Position numbers and translations under genes: made by a program | Shown: piece by piece, positions 11,466 to 21,750 of the stretch | Numbering within the stretch: the stretch's first letter is position 1 | Layout of the letters: each line of letters begins with the position of its first letter | Assembly (NCBI GenBank): GCA_031835245.1 | Contig: JAVKOQ010000048.1 | Span: 186,001 to 250,000 of the forward strand | DNA from: Balamuthia mandrillaris | Lineage: Eukaryota > Discosea > Longamoebia > Balamuthiidae | DNA length: 64,000 nt | Direction: 5' to 3' | Notes under the pieces: model-generated | The model's database searches: none | The model's input: the letters and a program-made list of their open reading frames with translations, nothing else | Told to the model about the DNA's origin: nothing

Positions 11466-13139
11466 GAAGAAAGAGGAGAAGGAAGAAGAGAAGGAGAAAG
11501 AGGAAAGTGAGAATGAACGTACCCTCCAGTTGTTGGTGAAGAAGTCAGAGGAGCCCTGGCTCGGATCCCAGCTGTTGGATCCCAAATAAAAACCATAGTT
11601 GGTGTCCTCCATGAAGAGAGCGCTGCAATTAAACGCTTCCCTCTCCTGCGGCAACGCCATTCTCCACATGTTAAACAAACGAACAAAGCGATGCACTGTG
11701 GCATTGTTCCAATCTTGGTTGCCAACAGCACTTTGGAAGAGCTTGTACTGAGCAGGACATTGTTTGATGAGCGCTTGTGTTGTGGGACGATCGAAGGAAT
11801 TGTTGGCGATGGCGGAGGCCAACAAACGAGGATCGTCCATGAGAGTGGGATGAAGCAAGGTCGGGTCAAAAGTCTTGTCAAAGTTCCAGAGTTGGTTGAG
11901 GTCCTCTCCTCTTTGGATCCTGGTTGTGATGGAGGTGTAATTGAGATAGTCGTAGGTCATGTAGTAATAGCCAAAATGGTTGAAAGACAAGTCTTTTTTT
12001 TTGTTTGTTTGCAGAGAGAAAAGAGAATGTTAGAAAGCAAACAACGAGCCAGAGAGGAGAGGCCTATAATGAAAGTACCTAGCCAGATCTCAAGGCCAAG
12101 CTTATCCGCTTGTTGGATAAGTTTGTCAAAGTCGGCATTGGCCCAACACGGAGGATTGGTATATTCATCCAGTCCTTTCTTTTGTTGTAAGATGATGTGT
12201 TTTCAGCATGAGTCTGTCTTTGCATTATTTCGAACATGAAATAAAGTTACCTTGATGCACTGTGTGCTGAGAGCGCCGCTCAAGTGGAAAAAGTCTCTCA
12301 CAGCATAGGGAGAGCCTTTCTCAGAGAGTCAGCATTGAAAGTGAAGTGAAGCAAAGATTAAAAAGACGCACCAAGGTTATCGCAAGGGTCAGGAAGGTTG
12401 TACACGTCGTTGTTCGGGAACGGAGGCATTACCCTTTGTTTGTTGGAGATGATGAGCAAAGATCGCGTCGACAAAAGGAAGAAACGAGAAGAAGAGGGAG
12501 GAAATGACGAGAACGAAGAAGAGACCAGAAAGAAAGAAACAACAGAAAACAACGAGACAAAAACAGTGGAGCAGAAGCAGGACGCGAGAACGAGCTATGA
12601 AAACATACCAAACGGAAGTCGCTCCGACAGTGTTTTTGATGTAGTTCAAAGTGAGGCCATCTTTGTAGTCGGTGGTGTTCTGGAGCATGTCATGAATGGT
12701 GCCCAGCTTGATCGGTTTGAGCTGGCTCTCGAAGCTGGGACAGAACTCACCAACGGCCCTGTACGTCACGTTCGGCGCGATCTTTGCTGCGCACGCCTTT
12801 TGCTGGGCCGAAGTACCACTTCCTGGCCAACAAGCATTCGCCGTTCGAAGCTGCACTTCATAGCTTTGAGCGTTGTTCAATCAGAAAGAAAGAGGAAAAA
12901 GGAAAATGTGAGAAAAGAAAAGAAAAAAGGAAGAACAAAACGACGTACAGGACACGTTTGCCGGCTTCTTGGTTGAGAGGAGGTTGACGGGAGGAGCCCA
13001 GAAGTTCCGTCGGAAGACCAGCAAAAGCTTCCTCGTTCGTGGAGAGGACCGGAATGGAGCGTGCCGTTGTTGTCCTCATGATGGCGGCGGCGCAAAGTAA
13101 CACCACCATCAAAAACATTCCCACCGTGCAAGTCTTCAT
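10004..13139 (-). CDS. Secreted GH13 alpha-amylase-family glycoside hydrolase
   Basis: A retaining alpha-glucan-active enzyme with a (beta/alpha)8 barrel. Eleven exons run from 13139 down to 10004 (largest about 11992-11523); the phases give about 720 residues. The N-terminus has a signal peptide: a short basic start, then MFLMVVLLCAAAI. All four GH13 signature regions are present: region I DLSFNH, region II GFRLDHTT with the nucleophile Asp, region III around IYLAEEFHE with the acid/base Glu, and region IV LETHDEHR with the transition-state Asp. The C-terminal part (VVFVFHNLWNTG onward) looks like the usual beta-sandwich domain C. Cysteines in CPGSG- and FCPS-type contexts suit an extracellular protein. 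The region ahead of the barrel is unusually long (~220 residues) and unassigned. GH13 subfamily and substrate cannot be told; a digestive role in a phagotroph is inferred. Confidence 0.88.
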
Positions 13140-13301
13140 TTTTTTTTTGTTATCCCCTCCCTCTTGTCTTCTCTTTCGAAACTACAGAGAGAAGACGACC
13201 ACCAGCAATTCCTTTTTATATATTAAAGGGATATGAAGAAGAAGTAGAAAGCGTCGCGGTAATGCTCGAGGCCTCTCCTCCCTCTTTATTTCAGATTCGT
13301 C

Positions 13302-13391
13302 ATTTAAGGTGCAATTTATTTCGTGTAGACACCTTAAATCGGGGATTTGGCGGTCATTTCGAGTTTTTTGAATTGGACCAATCGGGGATTT
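13302..13391. promoter_or_regulatory. Inverted repeat plus ATCGGGGATTT pair upstream of the GH13 gene
   Basis: The 285-base gap between the GH13 start (13139) and the FIST-gene stop (13425) should contain the GH13 promoter. It holds a perfect 10-bp inverted repeat, ATTTAAGGTG (13302-13311) and CACCTTAAAT (13330-13339), spaced by 18 bases, and two copies of ATCGGGGATTT (13338-13348 and 13381-13391), the second preceded by CCA to give a CCAATC sequence. A binding-site cluster for a dimeric regulator is inferred from symmetry alone. Confidence 0.35.
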
Positions 13392-13424
13392 CTTTTTGGT
13401 ATAACCACTTTTACTATGAGAGCT

Positions 13425-16400
13425 TTATTGGGGGAGACCGTTCTTTTTCGGTGGCGGGTAAATGAACAGGAATGACGTGGTGTGGCTTGCCAAAGCGTGT
13501 TTCCTTTCTTCTGCTGCTCCTTCTTCTCCTTCATCCGTGGTCGTTGTCCGGTTGGAAGACCGCGCTCTGGAAGAGGAGGAAGAAATCGCTGTTCGACGTT
13601 TTCGTTCTCTCCGAGCGCCGATTTCGTGGAAGGTGGAGCACCCGCTGAGCGAACATCTCCCGCCGAAAATGGCCTCAAATACGGCAACATCGGGAGAGCG
13701 GGGCAACCGGCCGTTCCGTCGGAAGCTCTCCCTGTAATGCTTGTTTGGGGCAAAGAGGCGGTGGGAAGAGGATGATGGCGTTGCACGTCTGTTCTGCCTC
13801 TCCATCAATTCCAGCAACAACATGGGCGCCAACTGTTGCAACTGTTTGCTAAGCTTCCTTTCGTGCTTCTCTGTAAGTTCTTCGTTGGTGGAGTATAACT
13901 GCCAAGCTTCATTCGGATCAACAGGTTTCGGCGCGTCTTCTTCTTCTAGTTCCTCTTTGTCTTCTTCTCCTCGTGCTTCTGGCTCCACAAGTGACGCAAG
14001 TTCGTCTTCTTCATCGAGTAAACTTTTACGAAGGGCTTCGGCATCTCTTTTCGCGCGAAGCATTACTTCGTTGATGACTTCCGTATAATCTAACCCGCTT
14101 TCCTCAATTACACTCTTCACTTCAACCACCAAGTCTCGAACCACGTCCCTAAGCTCTTCATCTTGCTGGTGTACCTCTTCTGCTGTTATGTCGTCGTCTT
14201 CCTCATCATCTTCATCTTCCTCATCACTGTCATCATCTTCCTCATCATAATCACTCTCTCCGAATTGCTGTGTCATATCTTCTGGAGGCACACCAATGAC
14301 CACATGTTTGTTTCGTTCGTTGTCATCAGATTCAAGTTCATCTGGGTCTGGAGCATGATAGGAAAGCTCATGTTCAGGATCGCTCTCGTCTGCATGATAA
14401 AGACATAAATTGATGAGCGAGAGAGATAAAAAAGGATGACAAAGAAAAGAAGGTAGAGATAAAAGAGACCAATGTCATGCAGACTTTCAACGATTGTGCG
14501 TTCTGCCACCGGATAAAAAAGCTCGTCATCCCCTGCTACAGCTACTCGGACGCGAGACCGTCCTTTGTCCTTGGCCTGGTTCTTTTCTTCTTCCTTTTGG
14601 TTGTTGTTGCGCAAGTAAAGATTTCGAGCAGAGCTAGAAAAAGCGAGGGCTCCAAACGGAGTTGCAGAAGACTTGGTTCCAGTTTGAGGTTTGTCCAGAA
14701 TATTCTCTTTCAATTGTAAGAGTTGATTTTGTAGGTCCATAATTGCTCTTTCCTTGTCTTTCACGAAGAAAAATTGGATAGGTGGATCGCTGTCGTCGAA
14801 CAAAGGAGTGTATATTTCATCGTCTTCTTCATCATCCTCATCACCTTCTTCAACTATGATTCTGCGAGCCTCATGGTCAATCTTTTGGATTCGTCTTATT
14901 TGGAGTTTTCGTCCCATTTCATCATCTTTTTGGATGATTGAGAAAGAGATAGCAGCGAGAGGAAGTTGAGATGAGAATGAGTGAGCACGTTTCCAGAAGA
15001 GAGGGGGAGAGGGAGAAGAGAAGAGAGAGAAACCATTGTCAACCATGATTCCCACAGCTGCGTATGTTCCACGTAAGAAATCTTTTTTCTCTTCTTCTGT
15101 TTGCAACTCCTCCGCCACTCTTTGCATCTCTAATATCGGGTCCCTGTCGTTAATAGCCACCAACTTGTGTCCAACGCAATAAAACGATTAAAAACCGAGC
15201 AGAGTTCTTGATAGTAACTAAGAAAATAGAAGAGAACAGATCAAGAAGATGATGAAGAGCAAGACAAACGGTGTAATAATCTGCCCACGTTGCTGATTTT
15301 TGACTTCCCAACGGCCGAAGACTCTGTGCTTGCACCAGGGAACACTCAAAAGATCCGGTCATAAGCAGACCAACAGCACCGTGAGTATAGACCTCGTCGT
15401 TGAGAAACAAACCGTTGTCAAAATCGTGATAGCTGGCATCCACCACACCACCCACTTTCAAGCATCGGGGCAGAGCAAAGTCTAACCGCCTCAACAGCTC
15501 TCGTTGAGGAAAGTTGCAGAAGGAAAGCAAAAAGAGCAGCGACTTCTTTGCTTCTTCATGTTGTGTCGATTTGTCTATTGACGAAGAAGAAGAAGAAGAA
15601 GAAAGTGAAGGAGGACAGACATAAGATTCCCAGTCTATCGCAAGGTTAGGTAAGGAAGGTGTTGTCACGTGGAAAGGATGTAACTCCACGTTCGGTGGAA
15701 GCTTTACCGCCGTTACGCTGAGAGTCGGCTCATATGTACTGTGTAGGGGTTGGGATGAGCGTTCCACCGATTTGGAGGTTTTGTTTTCTTTTTGTTTGTT
15801 GTTCTGCCGTCGCGATGATGAAGTGGGTTTGGCGTTTGTTTGCGTTTCATCCACGCGTTCGGGGGAGAGAGTATCGATTCGTGAAGATAATACACCTGCG
15901 CTGGAGCTTCATAGCATTCCATTGCGTCAGTGTCTTCGTATAGAAAGAGAGAAGCGGAGAACGAGAGAGAAGAGAGAAGAGAGCGGAGAGAAGAGAAGGA
16001 GAGAAGAGAGAAGAGAGAGCAGAGAGAGTGAGAGGAGCGAACCTGCCAAGCAGTACGCGAGCGCCGAGAGCATTCCGAACGAGCGACGGAAGGCGCTGCT
16101 TCTTTCGCTTGTCAGCATGACTGGACCAAACAAAGCACAGATCAACATTTGAAGGTTGCTCGCTAGCCTCAGCGTTGCGTGAGTGAGAACGCAGCTGCTC
16201 CTTGATCTTTCGCGCGCACTCCGCAACGGCCTCTTCCAGGTCCAACTTTTGCGAGCTCCAACTGGCCCACTTCCACTCTCTTCCTTCCTCTCCCACAGAG
16301 GTCGAGGAAGAAGAAGAAGAATACAGACGTAATCGGAAGGAGGAAGAAGAAGGAGCCGGAAAGAAGAGGAGACGACGCAAAGGAGAGGGAGATCGAGCAC

Positions 16401-16518
16401 GACGGGAGAATCGAGTGCCAACCGTGGGAAAAGCACAAGTGGACCCACTTTGCCTTTGGGTTGTTGGGAAGTGGACCGCAGCGGCCTTCACGCGCTGCCC
16501 CACCAGCGCGGCCCACAT
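13425..16518 (-). CDS. FIST-domain sensory protein with organelle-type presequence
   Basis: FIST_N and FIST_C domains form a small-ligand sensing module found in bacterial signalling proteins and in eukaryotic FBXO22; the ligand is unproven. Five exons (about 16518-16043, 15906-15270, 15163-15034, 14925-14470, 14389-13425) give about 887 residues. Residues 1-70 are rich in Arg and Ser, lack acidic residues and look like a mitochondrial presequence. FIST_N features follow: a predicted helix then VDLCFVWSSHADKRK and RNALGARVLLG. FIST_C features are VGLLMTGSFECSLV and PFGALAFSSSARNLY. A very acidic Asp/Glu linker of about 120 residues interrupts the C-terminal domain before MLLLELMERQNRR. No F-box is seen, unlike FBXO22. 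The two FIST halves are recognised by pattern only, so family placement is good but not certain. Exon phases at the first intron may be off by one base. Confidence 0.72.
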
Positions 16519-16637
16519 TGTTCGCCCTCTCCTCTTCGCTTTTCTTTTTCTTTCTCAAATATATATTGGATTATTCACATCGTTATCGAAAAATAGGAAA
16601 TCTATCGGGTGTTGCCGATAATTGTTGTCGACAAGAA

Positions 16638-18005
16638 TCACCGCAGAGCGAGCACGCTGTGCACAATGCAGCCATCGAAGATGCCGTACTCCTCCAAGGT
16701 CTTGTTGGGATCGCCCAAGGCTCTGCCGGCGAAGATGAGCCTCATCTTGTCCGGGGGAATGCCTTCCTTGTATTGCAGCTCCTCCTTAAGCTTCTCTACC
16801 GTGGCTTTGCTGTCCACGTGCAGCGGCACTTTCTTTCCGGTCAGCATCTTTGCGAGCACGGTTATCGTTTGGCTGCCGCTTGCGTGCTCTCGCCTTTCCT
16901 GTTCTTCTTCGGGTGAAGGTTGAAAGAAGCCACGCTTACGAACCTGAGGAGGAATCTGGTCCATAGCGCAGGCCTCATACCACATGGTCATCCTTTTGGT
17001 GGCCTCGTGCTCTGCGTCTTCCAGCACAGAGGGCACCACCACTCGATGCCATCCGGGTTGCACACGGCCGTTGGTCATCTCGGCAGCCGTAGAGCCACAC
17101 CACAGCACCCCAATCGAGGATGAGGCTGGCACATCGATCCATCGTGCAGTAGCAGGATCCGGTTTGGGCCATTTCTCCTCTTGTTGCTCCGCTTCGTCGT
17201 GGGTTACATCTGGAGAGCGCTGGGGCTGATGAGTGGAAGAAGACGATGGAGAGGAAGGATTGGCAAGCATTTGAAGGCCAGGCGCTGTTGAGCGTAAGCT
17301 CAAAGCAACCAGTCCAGGATCAAAATGCGCAGCCACAAGGATAGACTCCTTCTCCTTCTCCTCTTCCGCCGTCAAAACCTGGTAGTCCACTTGGTTCTTT
17401 TCCTTGCTGCGGTGGTGGTGGTTATCGTACAAAGCAATATCGACCATGCCTGTCCCGCTGCACATCCTGTTGTCACTGTTATTGTTGTCGTTCTTCCCAG
17501 CAGCCGTTGCTACTCTTGGCCACAGCAAGGGCACGTTAGAGTAGTCTACATCCTCCTCCCCTTCCCCCTTCTCTTCTGCTTCTCCTCGAAAGAAGACACT
17601 GCTGCCAATTTTGAGGATCAGATCAGCCATCAGTCGGTCCAAAGAGCGGCAAGCCTGCAGGAGAGGTGGCTTGAGGTCTGGCGGCAAGGCAAGCTCTCCC
17701 TGGTGTCTCCCCGCGGGAAGCAACGGCCCCGTCAGCACCCTAATGGCCTCTTTCAGGGCAGGAACGGCCACGTAGCCATACCGCGGCGCGGTGTGATAGC
17801 TCGCTTTGAGGCTTTGGGGCTGCGAGGAGAGCCATGCGGCGGCGTGCCTCATGCAGTCCTCCACCTGGGCGAGTAGCTCCTGGGGCAACGACACGAAGGC
17901 CCAGCCCCTCGCTTCGAAGCGGAGGCGGAGCTGCTCCGTCGCCCCCTGCTCGCCCGCCAGCAGCTCATTCAACGGGATCGGGACTTGCTCCTCCGCTCCA
18001 GCCAT
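16638..18005 (-). CDS. Isopenicillin-N-synthase-like 2OG-Fe(II) oxygenase fused to a ubiquitin-like domain
   Basis: A single uninterrupted 455-residue frame, unusual in this intron-rich region. Residues ~15-360 match the isopenicillin N synthase-like oxygenase family: an N-terminal DIOX_N-like segment (RFEARGWAFVSLPQELL), the iron ligands His and Asp in AAHFDPGLVALSL, the third His in GWHRVVVP and the 2-oxoglutarate-binding Arg in ATKRMTMWYEA. Residues ~380-455 are a clear ubiquitin-like domain: MLTGKKVPLHVD, KEGIPPDKMRLIFAG and a VLALR end. Relative to ubiquitin, the Leu8-Ile44-Val70 patch is kept, Lys48 is Arg, Lys63 is Asp, and the chain stops before Gly-Gly, so it cannot be conjugated or cleaved as ubiquitin is. 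A Glu-rich linker joins the parts. Substrate unknown; proteasome or ubiquitin-receptor docking is inferred from the kept patch. Confidence 0.88.
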   Translation of the reverse strand: MAGAEEQVPIPLNELLAGEQGATEQLRLRFEARGWAFVSLPQELLAQVEDCMRHAAAWLSSQPQSLKASYHTAPRYGYVAVPALKEAIRVLTGPLLPAGRHQGELALPPDLKPPLLQACRSLDRLMADLILKIGSSVFFRGEAEEKGEGEEDVDYSNVPLLWPRVATAAGKNDNNNSDNRMCSGTGMVDIALYDNHHHRSKEKNQVDYQVLTAEEEKEKESILVAAHFDPGLVALSLRSTAPGLQMLANPSSPSSSSTHQPQRSPDVTHDEAEQQEEKWPKPDPATARWIDVPASSSIGVLWCGSTAAEMTNGRVQPGWHRVVVPSVLEDAEHEATKRMTMWYEACAMDQIPPQVRKRGFFQPSPEEEQERREHASGSQTITVLAKMLTGKKVPLHVDSKATVEKLKEELQYKEGIPPDKMRLIFAGRALGDPNKTLEEYGIFDGCIVHSVLALR

Positions 18006-18252
18006 TATCTCGTTATCTCAAAGGCAAAAGTTCTCTTTCTTTAAGTGAAATGCAAACTGGAGGAAGGAAAGAGAGCTCTTTTGTTGGGTTTCTCTGCAAG
18101 GAGCTCCTTGGGGTGGTACAAGTATACTTTATTTGTTGTTGTTGCGAACAGCGAAACAAAAAGCAGAAGAATGAATGGATGCACGGCGGGAGGCAAATGG
18201 AGTGGACATTCAACAAGGCCTCTCCGATTCACTTCTTGGAGAAGCGTGCCGT

Positions 18253-21200
18253 TCAGTCCATTCCCTTTTTTTCGATGCGTGGAGAGCAGGAAGAAGAAAG
18301 AAGTTCGTGCTTGCCGCCGCCACTACGGACGAAAGCCAGGTTGTTGCGTCGCGAAGAAGTGTTGGCGGTTCCGGTCCGGCCAAAAAGCTCCTCCTCCTCC
18401 AACTCTTGACTCTCCCGCAGCCCCTTCCTTTGCTCCAACATCTCCCTCAAGGCAGTCACCCAAAGGTCCCTCCTTTTGGTCCCCATGAAAGGATCCAACT
18501 CCAAGTCCAGCGAGCGGTCTCCTTTCTTGGGCTTAACGAAGCAAATGGAGAAAGCGAGGTCCACCGTGGAGCTCTCTCTGTGCTTCAAGAAGTTGGTGGT
18601 CTTGTGGCCGGAGACCACGTCCACGACCCGAGCCACCGGGATGACCTTTCTGCTCTTTTTCTTCTTTGTTTTCTCTTTGTCGTGTTTTTTCTTCCGTTCT
18701 TCTTCGTTGCTCGTTCCTTTCTTTTCGGAACTGTTACATAAGGAAGTGATAAGAGCGAGCAACGGAGTCAGAGAAAGTGAAAAGACAGGCAAAAAATGGG
18801 AAAGAACCTTTTTTTGTATTTGGAAGAGTCGGTCCGGTCTTCTCCGATGAGGCTGATGCCTTCCTTCTCCTTTTTGCAAACATAAATATACTCCAGGTCC
18901 TCACTCACCACCACAAAGCGTTTGCCTTGTGATCCCGTCCTTTTCGTCTTATAGAACCATTCCCCTGAAGAAAAGAGTTAGAGGAGGAGATAGCAACGAG
19001 AACGACAACGCTAGAAAAGCTGCAACGATAAGCACAATCGTTACCTGTAACGAGTGTGTTGTAAGCTGTGACTTTGGTGATCTTGTTGCGAAGCGTCAAA
19101 GAAAGCGGCACATCTCCCACGCTGCGTCTGTTCTTCAACCGGGATTGCCTCACGGTGGCGCTGTTGTTCTCCATCTCACTTCGACTAAGGTGCCCAGCGC
19201 TTGACGTCAATGATGGCATACCGCCACTGCTGGTGAGACTACTGCTGCTATCTTTCCAAGACTTGGAGAGCAGCAAATCGGTCAATTCTACAGTAGAACC
19301 TCTTCGTGACCAACTGTGAAGCGCTTTGTCTTGTCTCTTCGATGCATTGCTGGTGCTGAAAGCAATGGCCCGCGAACCGTTTCGCTTCGGTGGGGATTGA
19401 TACGTTATGGCAAAGTCCTCTTCTTCTGCTTCGCTTCTATCTTCTTCAGAGGCAAACGTAATGGGTTCGCTTTGGAATCTTTCCACGTTACCATCTAGCG
19501 TTCTTTGCCCGTCTCGCCGTTCATTCTTCTCTTCCACTTGCTCTTCTTCTTCTCCTTCTCCTGCTGCTCTTTCTTCCTCTATTGTATTCCTTTGCAACAA
19601 CATACCGCTGGTATTCTCCAAAGATTTCGTCCGAATGAACGATTCCAAAGGTTTCATCGTTGTGGCTACGTCTGAACTCGAAGGCCGATAGCTCCAAGAA
19701 GAAGTTCGAGGGCTGTCAGGTGCTGCGCGTGGACTTGATGCAGCTTCTCCGGTACTTTCTGAAGCTGGACTTTGTTGCTGAGAAGAAGGAGATCTTCTGC
19801 GATGAGAAGATGTTTCCACGGAGCGAACAAGAGGTAAGTTAAGGTTGGTGGGTTTTCGTCTTGGTTGGCGAGTGCTGGAGGGAGAGTCTTTGCTGTTGTG
19901 TAGGTCTTCAGGATGAGTATCAAAGTGTTCTCTGATGGATAAAAACCGAGGCGTTGCAAAGAGCTCGTGAAGTTTTTTGAAGTTGACTTGGTGTTTTCCT
20001 AACGATAGTAGGTCCTAATATACATTGTTGTTTGTGGCCCGGAAGAGTTTTGTTAGCAGGTGTTGAGTGCGGAATGAAGAGAAAGGGAAAAGTTACTGGT
20101 GATACATGTTTGATGCCCGTGAGTTCAACATTCCCTTTGACCATCAACCGTGCTGACCTATAAGACGAGTTATTGCCAACCACAACTGAGTGGAAGGAGG
20201 AGCAAGAAGAAAGACACAGCAACAAAAGAAAGTGGGGAGAGGGAAGGAGACAAAGGAAAAAGACAGACAATAGCAGAAAGAAAGAGGTAAACAAAGACAG
20301 AAAAGTAAGTTTACCTCCTGTGAATAGCACATAACCGTTTCGCTTCAAGTATGGCCATCGCCCACCGATCTCTTCTTTGTGATGCTTGTCCCGAATAAAA
20401 ACCTCCTCCTCCACCATCACCCTGAGCTTCCATCTTCAGCCCGCCTGCAGAGCGACCCAACAGTCCTTCCACTGCTCCTTGTTGTTGAGCTGCTGCCGAA
20501 AACGTATTCTCTCGGGGGAGCATCACGGAAGCAGCTTTGGTCGCCGAAGAGGCAGAGGCGAACCGAAAGACAAACTCTCTGTGCTTGGTTTGTATGCGCA
20601 TGGCTGCCCATCGCTCTCTTCCTCCTCCGCCACCGCCGCTGTTACCGTCTTTGTTGTCTTTGTTGTTGCTTTTGAGAGCGGCGCTGATGGAGAAGTTCTC
20701 TATCACGTTGACGGGAAAGTTGTTCCATCGCTCTTTGTAGCAGAGCAGCTGCATGTCCGTTAACAGAAGGAAGCGTTGCGACCATTTGACGGAGCCTTTC
20801 TTCTCTGCGTAACCCGCTTTTAGCATCTTTGAATAGTCCCTCTGTTTCGTTGTTGTTGAGCGTTAGAGAAGGGACATGAAGGGCGGAAGATAAAAGAAAT
20901 AACAGCAAGAGAAAGAGCGAGCAGACAGAAAGAGAACGAGAGAAAAGAGGACACAGAGAAAGAGAGAGCAGGCGGGAAGCGAGAGCGAACCAGTTTGAGA
21001 GGTTTTTCGGCGCCAGCTATGTACTCGGCATTTGTGATGAACTGCTGTATTTCAGCCACTATAAGAGGTCTTTGATTTGCGAATAATGTATACAGAACCA
21101 TTCTAGATGTAAACAAGAAATGAAAGTTTAAAACTCATGGTGAGAGAAGAGAAGAGAAGAGAGAATGAGGAAAACAAAAACTAATAATAAGAGGTTATAA

Positions 21201-21666
21201 AAAAGAACTAAGCACACGTACGGAGCTTGTTCGGCTATATGAAGGTAAAAACAGGACTCATCCTCCTCGGCCAACGTTATCCTGGACAGCAGGTTATACG
21301 AGAACGAATGGAGGACCTGCCCTTTGCGGCCGTAATGCAACCGCCGCTTGCGATAGTCGATCTGCAACACTCCGGCCTTCTTTTTGCCTCTCTTCAGCGT
21401 GCATACCGCAAAGTTGAGGTACCATTGCAGAAAAAAGTCCTCCAACTCTTTGCCGGCAGGTTTCTTTGGGGTTATGACCTGCATCCAACGGCGTCAGGGG
21501 GGAAAGAGAGAGAATTCGCCCGTACGTAGGTGCGCACTTTCTTTGCGTTTGTTCCTCGCTGGCTCTCTTTTCTTTTTTTCAGCATGAAATAATTACTATA
21601 GCGCCGGGTGACTTCTCTCTTCTCCACGCTCGTGTCCAGCCACCCTTTTTTTCTGCCTTCTCTCAT
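18253..21666 (-). CDS. Multi-PH-domain protein
   Basis: Starts at the ATG at 21666 (MREGRKKGWLDTS). Exons are near 21666-21526, 21478-21222, 21102-20991, 20841-20315, 20157-20097, then one ending the Ser-rich middle at about 19045, and two or three to the stop at 18253. Three PH-like modules are visible: residues ~1-165 (split by an insertion; RRLHYGRKG, then FANQRPLIVAEIQQFI), ~175-345 (KAGYAEKKGSVKWSQRFLLL to RWAMAILEAKRL, with a Gly/Ser insert), and a C-terminal one (GKRFVVVSEDLEYIYV to DLWVTALREML). Between modules two and three lie ~280 residues of Ser/Arg/Glu low complexity, suited to phosphorylation. Phosphoinositide or protein binding at membranes is the family expectation. The acceptor after 20097 is ambiguous: two frames are open there, and I prefer the one continuing as FLSIREHFDTHPEDL. 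No enzymatic domain is seen. Confidence 0.68.
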
Positions 21667-21750
21667 GTCTGTGCTCCAACGTACAAAGAGGATATTTTTG
21701 TTTTTTTTTAAAAAAAGAAGAGGCGGAGGAGGAAGAGGGAACCGCCAGGT

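Noticed and set aside
19666-19959. Alternative frame in the PH protein (LGFYPSENTLILIL and on)
   Set aside because: Would need a 32-base intron to rejoin the Ser-rich frame; the other frame continues without one.
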